Shown here: positions 45,057-53,474 of the stretch, piece after piece
How positions within the stretch are numbered: the stretch's first letter is position 1
How the letters are laid out: the number at the start of each line of letters is the position of its first letter
From: Clostridia bacterium
GTDB lineage: Bacteria > Bacillota > Clostridia > Oscillospirales > Butyricicoccaceae
Assembly: GCA_017559995.1 (NCBI GenBank)
Contig: JAFYPP010000041.1
Span: forward strand, 1 to 64,000
Direction of reading: 5' to 3'
Length of the DNA stretch: 64,000 nucleotides
Program-made: the position numbers and the translations under genes
The notes under the pieces: model-generated
The model's database searches: none
Told to the model about the DNA's origin: nothing
What the model saw: only the letters and a program-made list of their open reading frames with translations

Positions 45057-45929
45057 TTACAGTCCTTCAAGATTAGAAGGTGGTGTATATTCTTCTTTGG
45101 CCGACCGCCGGTCCTGGGCAAAGCCGGAAAAGCCCAGTTCGGCAGCACGGTCGGCTACCTTACGGTATTCGTAGGTCGTGACCCGCCGGTTGATCTCCTT
45201 ATGGGAAGCACAGGCGGAGGTTGGGGTGTACTGGCTCATCAGGCTGAGCAAAAAGCTGTCTTTCGGCAGATGCCTGTCCAGAAAATCCAGTACGGCCAGC
45301 GAGTCCTGCACACATCCGGGCAGCACAAGGTGGCGGATGATAAGCCCCTTTTTCAAAAGATCACCGTCCCAAACCAGTTCGGGCTGCTGACGGTGCATCT
45401 CCAGAACGGCGGCGGATGCTTTCTCAAAATAATCGGGCGCCGCGGAGTACTTTCCCGACAGTTCCGGACTGACGTACTTGAGGTCCGGCAGGTAAATATC
45501 TACCGTCCCCTCCCATTTTTGGAGGGTCTCCACCCGCTCGTATCCGCCGGTGTTCATCACCACGGGAACGGAGGGCTTTGCAAGCTCCAACGCCTGCAAG
45601 ATCTGCGGTGTAAAGTGCATCGGTGTTACAAGATTCAGGTTGTGAACGCCCTGGTTTTCCAACCGTTTGAAGGTGTCGGCCAGCTCCGTCACGGTCAGTT
45701 CCCTGCCCACGCCGCCCCGGCTGATCTCCCGGTTTTGACAGAATACGCAGCCCAGTGTGCAGCCCGAGAAAAACACCGTTCCGGACCCCTTTGTTCCGCT
45801 GATACAGGGTTCTTCCCACATATGTTTGGCGGCTCTGGCCGCCTTCACCAGGGCACCGCTGCCGCAGTATCCGGTACCGGTGCTGCGGTCCACACCGCAC
45901 ATACGGGGACAAAGGGTACAACCTTCCAT
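45057..45929 (-). CDS. Radical SAM protein, PflX/pyruvate-formate-lyase-activase-like (COG1313)
   Basis: Iron-sulfur SAM enzyme of unknown substrate. An N-terminal cysteine cluster MEGCTLCPRMCGVDR precedes the radical SAM motif FFSGCTLGCVFCQN (CxxxCxxC). Later parts read NLVTPMHFTPQIL, VPVVMNTGGYE and YLPDLKYVSPELSGKY, typical of the COG1313 group rather than a true PFL activase. 290 residues. ATG at 45929 follows AGAGGTGA. Joined to pepV in an operon, divergent from nadE. Confidence 0.85.
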   Translation of the reverse strand: MEGCTLCPRMCGVDRSTGTGYCGSGALVKAARAAKHMWEEPCISGTKGSGTVFFSGCTLGCVFCQNREISRGGVGRELTVTELADTFKRLENQGVHNLNLVTPMHFTPQILQALELAKPSVPVVMNTGGYERVETLQKWEGTVDIYLPDLKYVSPELSGKYSAAPDYFEKASAAVLEMHRQQPELVWDGDLLKKGLIIRHLVLPGCVQDSLAVLDFLDRHLPKDSFLLSLMSQYTPTSACASHKEINRRVTTYEYRKVADRAAELGFSGFAQDRRSAKEEYTPPSNLEGL

Positions 45930-45982
45930 TCGCTCACCTCTCAACTATCATAACATATCCTTTATATTTCCGCCAGATGTTC

Positions 45983-46010
45983 TTGCGTTTTGCCGTGAAA
46001 AAGTTATAAT
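45983..46010 (+). promoter_or_regulatory. Promoter of nadE
   Basis: TTGCGT (45983-45988), 16-bp spacer, TATAAT (46005-46010). Confidence 0.65.
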
Positions 46011-46046
46011 ATTACTGTATCATCCCTTTTAAAAGGAGACGAAATT

Positions 46047-47951
46047 ATGAAAGACGGTTTTATCAAGGTCGCCGCTGTCACGCCCGCCATGCGGCTCACC
46101 GACTGCTTCTATAACGTGGCCCGCATCACGGAGGCCGCTCAAACCGCCGCGGCTGACGGCGTTCAGCTGCTGGTCACCCCCGAACTGTCCGTCACCGGCT
46201 ACAGCTGCGGCGATCTGTTCTTCCAGAAGCGCCTGCAGGACTGCGCGCTGGACGCTCTGCAGCAGCTGGTAAAGGATACCGCCGAACTGCCGGTCCTGCT
46301 GGTAGTCGGCCTGCCTCTGCGGCATTTGGGCAAGCTCTACAACTGCGCCGCCGTCCTCTACAAGGGCGAGATCCTGGGCGTAGTGCCCAAGACCAATCTG
46401 CCCAACTATGACGAGTTCGGCGAGCTGCGCTGGTTCCAGCCTGCCCCCAAGGATCTGTCCTCCATCCAGCTGTGCGGTGACGCGGTACCCTTTGGCGCCG
46501 GTATGCTGTTCCGCTGTGACGAACTCCCCGATTTCACCTTCGGCGTGGAGATCTGCGAGGATCTGTGGGTGCCCGTCTCCCCCGCCGTGGAAATGTGCCG
46601 CAACGGCGCCGCCATCGTGGTCAACCAGTGCGCCAGCCACGACGCAGCCGGCCATCCCCGTTCTATTCGCAAACTGGTGGAAGCCCAGAGCCGCAGCTGC
46701 CATTGCGGCTATGTCCTGTGTAATGCCGGCGTGAACGAAAGCTCCACCGACGTGGTCTATTCCGGCCACAATCTCATTGCCGAGGACGGCGCTCTGCTGG
46801 CCGAAAGCCTGCCCTTCGCCGATCCCGCTTACGTTCTCACCGAGATCGATGTGGAACGGCTGATGACCGACCGCAGAAAGCTCAACAGCTATCCCGCCGG
46901 TGAAGAGGCCTTTACCGTGTATTTCTCCATGGAGCCTGCGGAGACCGCATTGACCCGACCCATTCCCCAGGATCCCTTCCTGCCCGACGAGGCCACCCGT
47001 GACGAGGATTGCGCTCATATTTTCGCCCTGCAGAGCCAGGGTCTTGCCCGCCGTCTGGGCCACATCAACGCCGCCACCGCCGTTATCGGTGTTTCCGGCG
47101 GTCTGGACTCTACCCTCGCCCTCCTTGTGGCGGCGCAGTCCATGAAGCTGCTGGGCAAAGGCCCCGAAGGCGTGGTCGCCGTCACCATGCCCTGCTTCGG
47201 CACCTCCAGCCGTACCCGCAACAACGCCCAGATCCTTTGCGATGAGCTGGGTCTCAGCCTGAAGTGCGTGGAGATCGGCTGCGCCGTCAACCAGCATTTC
47301 CAGGACATTGGCCACGACCCCGAAAACCATAACGTTGCCTTTGAAAACGCCCAGGCCCGTGAGCGCACCCAGGTGCTGATGGATCTGTCCAACGATCTCG
47401 GCGGCATTGTGGTGGGTACCGGCGATTTCAGTGAACTGGCCCTCGGCTGGGCCACCTACAACGGTGACCACATGAGTATGTACGGCGTCAACGCCGGCAT
47501 CCCCAAGACCCAGGTCCGGCAGATCACCGACTGGTACGCACGCACCTGCGGCAACGAAAAGCTGGGCGCCGTCCTGTGGGATATTCTGGACACGCCCGTA
47601 TCCCCCGAGCTGCTGCCCGCAAAGACCGACAGCATCGCCCAGAAGACCGAAGATCTGGTTGGCCCCTATGCCCTCCACGACTTCTTCCTCTACTATCTGC
47701 TGCGCTACGGCTTCACTCCCAAAAAGATCTACCGTCTGGCCTGCACCGCCTTCCGCGGCGAGTTTGACGAGGAGACCGTCAAACATTGGCTGAAGACCTG
47801 CTTCCGCCGGTTCTTCACCCAGCAGTACAAGCGCTCCTGCCTGCCCGACGGCCCCATGGTGGGTCCCCTGAGCCTGTCCCCCAGAGGCGCCTGGAAGATG
47901 CCCTCCGATGCCTTCCGCGCCCCCTGGCAGGAGGAACTGGACAATCTGTGA
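46047..47951 (+). CDS. nadE: Glutamine-dependent NAD+ synthetase
   Basis: Last step of NAD synthesis: nicotinic acid adenine dinucleotide to NAD+, with ammonia from glutamine. The N-terminal nitrilase-like glutaminase (about 1-270) has TPELSVTGYSCGDLF with its Glu, KTNLPNYDEF with Lys, and VEICEDLWVP with the nucleophilic Cys. The C-terminal synthetase (about 310-634) has the P-loop GVSGGLDSTLALLV and GTGDFSELALGW. 634 residues. AAGGAGA precedes the ATG. nadK, using its product, is at 54 kb. Confidence 0.96.
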   Translation: MKDGFIKVAAVTPAMRLTDCFYNVARITEAAQTAAADGVQLLVTPELSVTGYSCGDLFFQKRLQDCALDALQQLVKDTAELPVLLVVGLPLRHLGKLYNCAAVLYKGEILGVVPKTNLPNYDEFGELRWFQPAPKDLSSIQLCGDAVPFGAGMLFRCDELPDFTFGVEICEDLWVPVSPAVEMCRNGAAIVVNQCASHDAAGHPRSIRKLVEAQSRSCHCGYVLCNAGVNESSTDVVYSGHNLIAEDGALLAESLPFADPAYVLTEIDVERLMTDRRKLNSYPAGEEAFTVYFSMEPAETALTRPIPQDPFLPDEATRDEDCAHIFALQSQGLARRLGHINAATAVIGVSGGLDSTLALLVAAQSMKLLGKGPEGVVAVTMPCFGTSSRTRNNAQILCDELGLSLKCVEIGCAVNQHFQDIGHDPENHNVAFENAQARERTQVLMDLSNDLGGIVVGTGDFSELALGWATYNGDHMSMYGVNAGIPKTQVRQITDWYARTCGNEKLGAVLWDILDTPVSPELLPAKTDSIAQKTEDLVGPYALHDFFLYYLLRYGFTPKKIYRLACTAFRGEFDEETVKHWLKTCFRRFFTQQYKRSCLPDGPMVGPLSLSPRGAWKMPSDAFRAPWQEELDNL

Positions 47952-47965
47952 TCCCTGTAAAAAAT

Positions 47966-48000
47966 GCCCCCATTTACCCTTCGGTAAATGGGGGCTCTTT
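47966..48000. terminator. Bidirectional terminator between nadE and the GNAT gene
   Basis: A perfect 13-bp stem (47966-47978 with 47983-47995) with CTTTT on the plus strand and AT-rich sequence on the other side. Confidence 0.88.
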
Positions 48001-48551
48001 TATTGTTTGGGATAGGGCAGCTCCTGCAAATGCTCGGCGGCATAGGCGCTGTAGTTCTCCAGATAAAATTCGTGATAGGCCTCGTAGTCCAGCAGGCAGT
48101 TGCGGCCCAGCAGTTCCATCTTTACGCCGAATACGTTTGCCATCACCCCAAAGGGTTCCATACCGCAGGCCCGATAAAACTGTTTTCGCCGGATCCTCTC
48201 GCTTTGGTCGGGGCCTTCCTCAAAGGGACTTTCGATCTCCACAAACAAGCCGCGGTCGCGGTACTTCTCCTGCAGCGCGTGCAGCGTCTGCGTACCGATG
48301 CCCTTGCCCTGCAGCGCAGGCGACACCGCCAGATAATCCAGCAGCACAGCTTCCCTGCCGTTGATGGTGCTGCAAAATCCGGCAAACTTCCCTTCCGCAT
48401 ACAGACACCAGGTATCGGTCTTTCCCTGCCACGTCATACGGACGATCAGCCAAAAGGGCTTTCTCTCGCTGGGCGGAAAGCCCTGCAAATAGGATCGATA
48501 TACCCGCCGCCAGCCAAGAACGCCACGGGGACGTTTCAGTACAACCTTCAT
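48000..48551 (-). CDS. GNAT-family N-acetyltransferase
   Basis: Acetyl-CoA-dependent acetyltransferase, substrate unknown. The CoA loop LDYLAVSPALQGKGIGTQTL lies near residue 75, followed by a strand-helix end with FYRACGMEPFGVM. 183 residues. It sits 1 base after def at the end of the PNPOx-nudix-def operon. An association with N-terminal protein modification through def is possible but not shown. Confidence 0.85.
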   Translation of the reverse strand: MKVVLKRPRGVLGWRRVYRSYLQGFPPSERKPFWLIVRMTWQGKTDTWCLYAEGKFAGFCSTINGREAVLLDYLAVSPALQGKGIGTQTLHALQEKYRDRGLFVEIESPFEEGPDQSERIRRKQFYRACGMEPFGVMANVFGVKMELLGRNCLLDYEAYHEFYLENYSAYAAEHLQELPYPKQ

Positions 48552-48552
48552 A

Positions 48553-48963
48553 TCAGATCAAAATGCCGTCGCAATGGTCGATCTCGTGCTGGATGATCTG
48601 TGCCGTCCAGCCGGTGAAGGTCTTGATCCGCGTCTGCATGGCCGCATTCTGATACCGCACCTTGATTTTGTGAAACCGCTTGGTCTTGCGGACGCCGGGC
48701 AGCGACAGGCAGCCCTCCTCGGTTTCGTAGACGCCTTCGCCCTTGAGGATCTCCGGGTTGAACATCACCGTATCGGTTCCCTCGTTATCGAAGATGATAA
48801 CGCGCTTTCGCACACCGATCATATTGGCGGCCATGCCCACGCAGCCTTCTCGATGGGCCGCCAGCGTGTCCATCAGGTCTTGTGCCACCTGCAGATCTTC
48901 CGGCCCTGCCGGTTGAGATCTCACGCCTAAAAACAGCGGATCCTTCATAATGGGTTGTATCAT
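48553..48963 (-). CDS. def: Peptide deformylase (short clostridial type, atypical motif I)
   Basis: Removes the N-formyl group from nascent proteins. Motif II EEGCLSLPGV (metal Cys) and motif III QHEIDHCDGIL (HExxH) are intact. Motif I reads GMAANMIG, where the glutamine of the usual GxAAxQxG is methionine; that residue normally helps position the formyl group. 136 residues, shorter than E. coli Def. Start ATG 48963 overlaps the nudix stop by ATGA. A second, standard def elsewhere is likely. Confidence 0.85.
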   Translation of the reverse strand: MIQPIMKDPLFLGVRSQPAGPEDLQVAQDLMDTLAAHREGCVGMAANMIGVRKRVIIFDNEGTDTVMFNPEILKGEGVYETEEGCLSLPGVRKTKRFHKIKVRYQNAAMQTRIKTFTGWTAQIIQHEIDHCDGILI

Positions 48964-49343
48964 CGTTCTTTGATCCTTTCCAAAATCTCCTGGTCCGCAG
49001 GGCAAAACGGCAGACCGTCTATTTCTTCCACGGTGATCCACCGCAGGTCATTGTGCTCCAGAGCCCGCGGTTCTCCCTGGGGCAAATCGGCGTTGAACAG
49101 AGTCAGATGCACGGTCAGATCGGGATACTCGTGGGTCACTTCCATAAAGACATCCCTTGGGGCCACCGTTACGGCAAGTTCCTCTCTGCACTCCCGGATC
49201 AGCGCGTCTTCCCGGGTCTCACCGGGTTCCACCTTTCCTCCCACAAACTCCCACAAAAGGCCTCGCGCTTTATGAGCAGGCCGTTGGCAGGCCAAAAACC
49301 GCTCTCCGCGCCAAATAAGGGCGGCAACCACTTCCGTTGTCAT
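48960..49343 (-). CDS. Nudix hydrolase, MutT-like (8-oxo-dGTP diphosphatase type)
   Basis: Cleans oxidised nucleotides such as 8-oxo-dGTP. Complete Nudix box in GGKVEPGETREDALIRECRE followed by EL. The N-terminus reads EVVAALIWRGERFLACQRP and the end LRWITVEEIDGLPFCPAD, as in the MutT/NudG group. 127 residues. ATG at 49343 follows AAGGAG by 6 bases. It lies 35 bases after the PNPOx-like gene. Confidence 0.9.
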   Translation of the reverse strand: MTTEVVAALIWRGERFLACQRPAHKARGLLWEFVGGKVEPGETREDALIRECREELAVTVAPRDVFMEVTHEYPDLTVHLTLFNADLPQGEPRALEHNDLRWITVEEIDGLPFCPADQEILERIKER

Positions 49344-49378
49344 AGGCTTCTCCTTCTCCGTTTTGAGCCATTTCCTGC

Positions 49379-49756
49379 TCAAAAATGAACGATCTTCTGC
49401 ACGTCGGCATATTTCGCCAGCACCGCGGTGCCTTCACACAGGCAAAACAGCTGCGGCGTTCCGTCACCCGGCCGCACGGGATACTGCGCTTCCATCGCCG
49501 CGCTGGCAGCGGCATCCTCCGAAGGGATCGCTTTGGCGGTAATGCGCAGCCAATCCCGGCCGCTGAAGGCACACAGTTCACACTTGGGATTGTGCAGCAG
49601 CTGCCGTGTGATCCCCTTTTCCCTGCCCGCGCGGAAGTACAGCTTATCCTCCACCAGCACGATGGCATGCATCGGACGGACCCGCGGCTGATCCTCTTCC
49701 ACCGTGGCGAGATAGAACACACCGCCGGCCTTCAGATAATTCCAAATCGATTCCAT
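49379..49756 (-). CDS. Pyridoxamine 5'-phosphate oxidase-like flavin protein
   Basis: A small split-barrel FMN-binding protein. Members reduce or bind small substrates, and true PNPOx function is not implied. FYLATVEEDQPRVRPM at the N-terminus, LYFRAGREKGITRQLLHNPK, and CAFSGRDWLRITAKA are typical. 125 residues. ATG at 49756 follows GAGGG by 7 bases. First gene of the PNPOx-nudix-def-GNAT operon, behind a good promoter. Confidence 0.85.
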   Translation of the reverse strand: MESIWNYLKAGGVFYLATVEEDQPRVRPMHAIVLVEDKLYFRAGREKGITRQLLHNPKCELCAFSGRDWLRITAKAIPSEDAAASAAMEAQYPVRPGDGTPQLFCLCEGTAVLAKYADVQKIVHF

Positions 49757-49780
49757 TGCACGTCCCTCTTTTCTCATACC

Positions 49781-49809
49781 ATTATAAACCAGGAACCCGC
49801 CACCGTCAA
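49781..49809 (-). promoter_or_regulatory. Promoter of the PNPOx-nudix-def-GNAT operon
   Basis: Minus-strand TTGACG (49804-49809), 17-bp spacer, TATAAT (49781-49786). Confidence 0.75.
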
Positions 49810-49863
49810 CGAAAAGGCTTGCCCCGGCATAGGATGACACAGCATGAAACGAGGAGGTCTGCT

Positions 49864-50604
49864 ATGCCAATCGTCTATCTCAGCCCATCCACCCAGGAGA
49901 ACAACTATTACGTCACCGGTGGAACCGAAGAACAGTACATGAACCTGCTTTGTGACCAGGTGATCCCTTATCTGGATGCCAGCGGCATTGCTTACACACG
50001 AAATGACCGTACCCTTTCGGCCGGTGATGCCATTCGGCAGGCCAACGCCGGTTACTACGACTTATACGTAGCGCTGCACAGCAACGCCGCCCCGGAGGGG
50101 CAATACGGCACCAAGCGTGGCTGCGAGGTGTATTATTATCAATTCGGCCAAAACAGCAGGCGTGCCGCCCGGATCTTTGCCGACAAGCTCAAAACAGTGT
50201 ATCCCCTGCCGCAAAATGTTCGGACGGTACCCTCGACCACACTGGGAGAGGTCACCCGGTCCCGGGCACCGGCGGTCCTTTTGGAGATCGGCTTTCATGA
50301 CAACATCAGCGACGCCAACTGGATCAAGAACCATCTTTCCGCCATCGCCGCCGCGGTAGCAGGTGGTATCCTGCAATACTTTGGCTTGCCGCTGGCCCAG
50401 CCCCAGCAGCCCCAGGCCGCTCGCGCGGCCCTATCTTACGGCACGCTGAACATCCGCGCGCGCCCGGATACCGGCAGCCGGATCCTCGCCTCGGTCCCCA
50501 ATGGCGGCAGATTGACGGTTTTGGGCGTCACGGGCAATTGGTACGTGGTGCGCTACGGCAGCGTCACCGGCTATGCCGCCAGCCGTTATGTCAATCTTCT
50601 TTAA
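49864..50604 (+). CDS. Amidase_3 N-acetylmuramoyl-L-alanine amidase with C-terminal SH3b domain
   Basis: Cleaves the MurNAc-L-Ala bond of peptidoglycan. The Amidase_3 domain (about 1-178) has the Glu in TEEQYMNLL, zinc His in YVALHSNAAPEG and catalytic Glu in VLLEIGFHDN. The usual first zinc motif DPGHGG is replaced by SPSTQENNYY. An SH3b domain follows (about 188-246: LNIRARPDTGSRILASVPNG). 246 residues, no signal peptide; that resembles mother-cell autolysins such as CwlC, and cotJ genes follow directly. ATG at 49864 after GAGGAGG. Sporulation-stage use is inference. Confidence 0.88.
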   Translation: MPIVYLSPSTQENNYYVTGGTEEQYMNLLCDQVIPYLDASGIAYTRNDRTLSAGDAIRQANAGYYDLYVALHSNAAPEGQYGTKRGCEVYYYQFGQNSRRAARIFADKLKTVYPLPQNVRTVPSTTLGEVTRSRAPAVLLEIGFHDNISDANWIKNHLSAIAAAVAGGILQYFGLPLAQPQQPQAARAALSYGTLNIRARPDTGSRILASVPNGGRLTVLGVTGNWYVVRYGSVTGYAASRYVNLL

Positions 50605-50609
50605 GCGTG

Positions 50610-50617
50610 CATACACT
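50610..50617 (+). promoter_or_regulatory. Possible sigma-E/K type -10 for cotJABC
   Basis: CATACACT matches the mother-cell -10 consensus CATACAnT and lies 32 bases before the cotJA start. No convincing -35 was found at the expected 13-15 bp. Confidence 0.35.
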
Positions 50618-50649
50618 GGCATATAACCCTTTAGAGAGGAGTTTTGCCT

Positions 50650-50889
50650 TTGAATCGACCCAACAACAGGCCCCGTGTTACGCCGGGGCGCTGCACACGG
50701 TCCGCGGTGCCCTACGGCTCCCCGCTCCAGCTCATGGAGTTCAACCGGGAGCTGCAGGAGCTGCCGCTGGCTATGGCTTATGTGCCCATCCAACCCTGGG
50801 GTGACACTTACGCGCCCTGCCGCGCCCTGTGCCGCGGCACCCTCTTTCCCGTGCTGGATCTGCCTTTCGGCGAGGTGACCGTATGCTGA
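50650..50889 (+). CDS. cotJA: Spore coat-associated protein CotJA
   Basis: Inner-coat polypeptide made in the mother cell. The region MAYVPIQPWGDTYAPCRALCRGTLFP is the CotJA hallmark, cited here by its core VPIQPWGDTY. 79 residues. TTG at 50650 is the start because GAGGAG lies 8 bases upstream; TTG at 50644 is too close. Overlaps cotJB by 7 bases. In Bacillus the three CotJ proteins are assembled together. Confidence 0.9.
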   Translation: MNRPNNRPRVTPGRCTRSAVPYGSPLQLMEFNRELQELPLAMAYVPIQPWGDTYAPCRALCRGTLFPVLDLPFGEVTVC

Positions 50890-51140
50890 ACGCCGGAAAA
50901 TGTGAAGCCCTTCAGGCGGTAAACGAGGCCGCCTTCGTGCTGCAGGAGCTGGTGCTGTATTTGGACACCCATCCTACCTGCAGTTCCGGTCTTGCACGCT
51001 ATCAGCAGGCCCGGGAATGCTACCGGCAGGCAGTGGACGCCTATGTGCTGCAATACGGCCCTCTGCAGTTTGATCAGACGCAGCCCAACAGCTGCTGGCA
51101 GTGGGTCCAGACCCCCTGGCCCTGGGAAATGGAGGATTGA
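50883..51140 (+). CDS. cotJB: Spore coat protein CotJB
   Basis: A small helical coat protein. ALQAVNEAAFVLQELVLYLD then THP and the later YGPLQFDQTQP and WQWVQTPWPWE fit CotJB. 85 residues from ATG at 50883, which overlaps the cotJA stop. Followed by cotJC 3 bases later. Needed with CotJA and CotJC for coat assembly in Bacillus. Confidence 0.92.
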   Translation: MLNAGKCEALQAVNEAAFVLQELVLYLDTHPTCSSGLARYQQARECYRQAVDAYVLQYGPLQFDQTQPNSCWQWVQTPWPWEMED

Positions 51141-51143
51141 CCT

Positions 51144-51752
51144 ATGTGGAGTTATGAAAAGCGCCTGCAGTTCCCCGTGCGCATCAAAAATCCCGATGCG
51201 AGAGCCGCGAAGATCATTGTGAGCCAATTTGGCGGCCCCGACGGTGAACTGGCCGCATCCATGCGGTATCTTTCCCAGCGCTATGCCATGCCTTACCGCA
51301 ACGTAGCCGGCCTTTTGACCGACGTTGGTACGGAAGAGTTGGCTCATATGGAAATGGTTTGCGCCATCATCCACCAGCTCACCCGTGACTTGACCGTTGA
51401 GCAGATCAAAGCCCAGGGATTTGCCGACTATTTCGTGGATCATACGTTGGGAGTCTATCCCGTGGCGGCGGCCGGAACGCCCTTCCGCGCGGAATATTTC
51501 CAGTCCAAGGGTGACGTGATCACCGATCTCCACGAAAATATGGCCGCCGAGCAAAAAGCCCGTACTACCTACGACAACATCATCCGGCTGGTGGACGATC
51601 CCGATATTTTAGAGCCCATCCGCTTCCTTCGGGAGCGTGAGATCGTGCACTATCAGCGCTTCGGCGAAGCCTTGCGCTATGCCCAGGACCAGCTGCACAG
51701 CCGCAATTTCTACGCCTGCAATCCCGGATTTGACCCCTGCTGCGGCAACTGA
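51144..51752 (+). CDS. cotJC: Spore coat manganese catalase CotJC
   Basis: Ferritin-like di-manganese catalase-type protein placed in the spore coat. Metal-site motifs: Glu in FGGPDGELAASMRY, GTEELAHMEMVCAII, HENMAAEQKARTTYDN and REREIVHYQRFGEAL. 202 residues. The C-terminus ends in a cysteine-bearing tail (FYACNPGFDPCCGN). End of the cotJABC operon, before a strong terminator. Confidence 0.95.
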   Translation: MWSYEKRLQFPVRIKNPDARAAKIIVSQFGGPDGELAASMRYLSQRYAMPYRNVAGLLTDVGTEELAHMEMVCAIIHQLTRDLTVEQIKAQGFADYFVDHTLGVYPVAAAGTPFRAEYFQSKGDVITDLHENMAAEQKARTTYDNIIRLVDDPDILEPIRFLREREIVHYQRFGEALRYAQDQLHSRNFYACNPGFDPCCGN

Positions 51753-51754
51753 AC

Positions 51755-51787
51755 AAAAAGGACGGCTCAACTGCCGTCCTTTTTTAA
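51755..51787. terminator. Bidirectional terminator between cotJC and recN
   Basis: AAAAAGGACGGC (51755-51766) pairs with GCCGTCCTTTTTT (51773 on), loop TCAACT. Confidence 0.9.
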
Positions 51788-51790
51788 GAT

Positions 51791-53470
51791 CTATATGGTT
51801 TTCAGCATCTCTTCCGCGTTCGCAAGAGTTTTTTCGGTAATCACCGCGCCGCCGATGATACGGGCGATCTCCCGCTTACGGCCCTCACGGTCCAGAGGCG
51901 TGACTTCCGTAAAGGTTCTGCCGTCCCGTTCGGTCTTTGCGATCAGCAGATGGTGATCGGCCGCCGCCGCGATCTGCGGCAGATGGGTGATGCAAAGCAC
52001 CTGGCGGCTGTTCGACAGCGCCTGCAGCTTTTCGGCCACCCGTTGGGCGGCACGGCCGCTGACACCGGCATCCACTTCGTCAAACACGGCGGACATTCCC
52101 TGCTCACCGGCAGAGAGCACCGTTTTCATAGCCAGCATAATGCGGGACAACTCGCCGCCGGAAGCCACCTTCGCAAGGGGTTTCAAGTCCTCACCCGCAT
52201 TGGCGGAAAGCAGGAACCGTACCGTGTCGGTACCTTTTTTGGTGAAACGAGCCTGGGTCTCGGTGCGAAGATCCTCCACCTCGGCACAGAATCGGGCATT
52301 CTTCAGATCCAGATCACGGAGTTCCCGCTGGATCAGCTCTGCCATCCGCTCCGCCGCCTTGCAGCGCAGTTCGTGCAGTTCACCGGCCTCCTGATAAAGC
52401 GCGGCACGCATGGAGGCGTACTCGGCCTTCAGCTCATCCAGACTGTCATCCAGATGGTCCAGCGTGTCCAGTTCTTCTTCCAGCGCGGCCAGATGCTCTT
52501 GCAGCTGATCGGCAGGCTGGCTGTACTTGATACACAGTTTGGAGATCTGATCCAGCCGCCGCTCGGTCTCCTCCAGCCTTTCGGGAGCGTAATTGAGCCG
52601 TGTCAGCTCGTCTGCCAGCTCACCCGACAGGTCGGCGGCCAGCACGGCGATCTCCCGCATACGTTTTTCCAGCTCACCGGCCGCGGCGCTGTAACGGGCA
52701 CCTCGGCCCAAGGCCTTCACCGCCTGCGAAAGCCGATCGGCAACGCTCTCCGTTCCGTCGTTTCCGTCTAAAAACAGGGCCGCGTCAGCCAGACCCTGGG
52801 CAATTTTCTCGCCGTTTTGCAGTTCCTGCCGCAGGGCCAGCAGTTCCTCCTGCTCCCCCGGCTGAACGTTTGCCTTTTTCAGCTCTTCGATCCGTGCCGG
52901 CAGCAATGCCCGACGCCGCTCTTTTTCAGCGGTACTCATGGACAGTGCCTTCATTTTACGGTTGAGCTGCAGCAGCGCCTCATAGTTCGACAAATAGCGC
53001 GCGATGGGCTGTTCCAGACCGCCAAACAGGTCCAAATAGTCCATGTGCAGCTGCTCGTTCATCAGATGCTGACCGTCATGCTGGCCGTAAATGCTGACCA
53101 GGCGTTCGCCCAACGCCTTGAGATTGGACAGGCTGGCCGGCTTTCCGTTGACACGGCACTGATTTCGCCCGTCGGCATACAGTTCCCGCCGCACCAGCAG
53201 CTGGCCCTCTTCCGCTTCGAAGCCCATCTCTGCCAGCAAGGACAGCACGTCGTCGGACAACTGCGTGAAGGTTGCCGCCACACAGGCCTTGTTCTGGCCC
53301 GTGCGGATCAGTTCCCGGCTGGTTCTGCCGCCCAAAATGGCTCCGAGGGCATCGATGATCATGGATTTACCGGCACCGGTCTCACCGGACAACACCGTAA
53401 GGCCGCTCGAAAACTCGATATCGGCCTGTTGAATAACCGCTATATTTTCAATATAAAGGTTACAAAGCAT
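51791..53470 (-). CDS. recN: DNA repair protein RecN
   Basis: SMC-like ATPase gathering at double-strand breaks. Walker A GETGAGKSMIIDAL at about residue 30, a long coiled coil (150-370), Walker B and signature SGGELSRIMLAMK and VFDEVDAGVSG, and ITHLPQIAAAADHH. 559 residues. Last gene of the long minus-strand block, 4 bases after argR; the pair is conserved across Firmicutes. Confidence 0.96.
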   Translation of the reverse strand: MLCNLYIENIAVIQQADIEFSSGLTVLSGETGAGKSMIIDALGAILGGRTSRELIRTGQNKACVAATFTQLSDDVLSLLAEMGFEAEEGQLLVRRELYADGRNQCRVNGKPASLSNLKALGERLVSIYGQHDGQHLMNEQLHMDYLDLFGGLEQPIARYLSNYEALLQLNRKMKALSMSTAEKERRRALLPARIEELKKANVQPGEQEELLALRQELQNGEKIAQGLADAALFLDGNDGTESVADRLSQAVKALGRGARYSAAAGELEKRMREIAVLAADLSGELADELTRLNYAPERLEETERRLDQISKLCIKYSQPADQLQEHLAALEEELDTLDHLDDSLDELKAEYASMRAALYQEAGELHELRCKAAERMAELIQRELRDLDLKNARFCAEVEDLRTETQARFTKKGTDTVRFLLSANAGEDLKPLAKVASGGELSRIMLAMKTVLSAGEQGMSAVFDEVDAGVSGRAAQRVAEKLQALSNSRQVLCITHLPQIAAAADHHLLIAKTERDGRTFTEVTPLDREGRKREIARIIGGAVITEKTLANAEEMLKTI

Positions 53471-53474
53471 AGTG

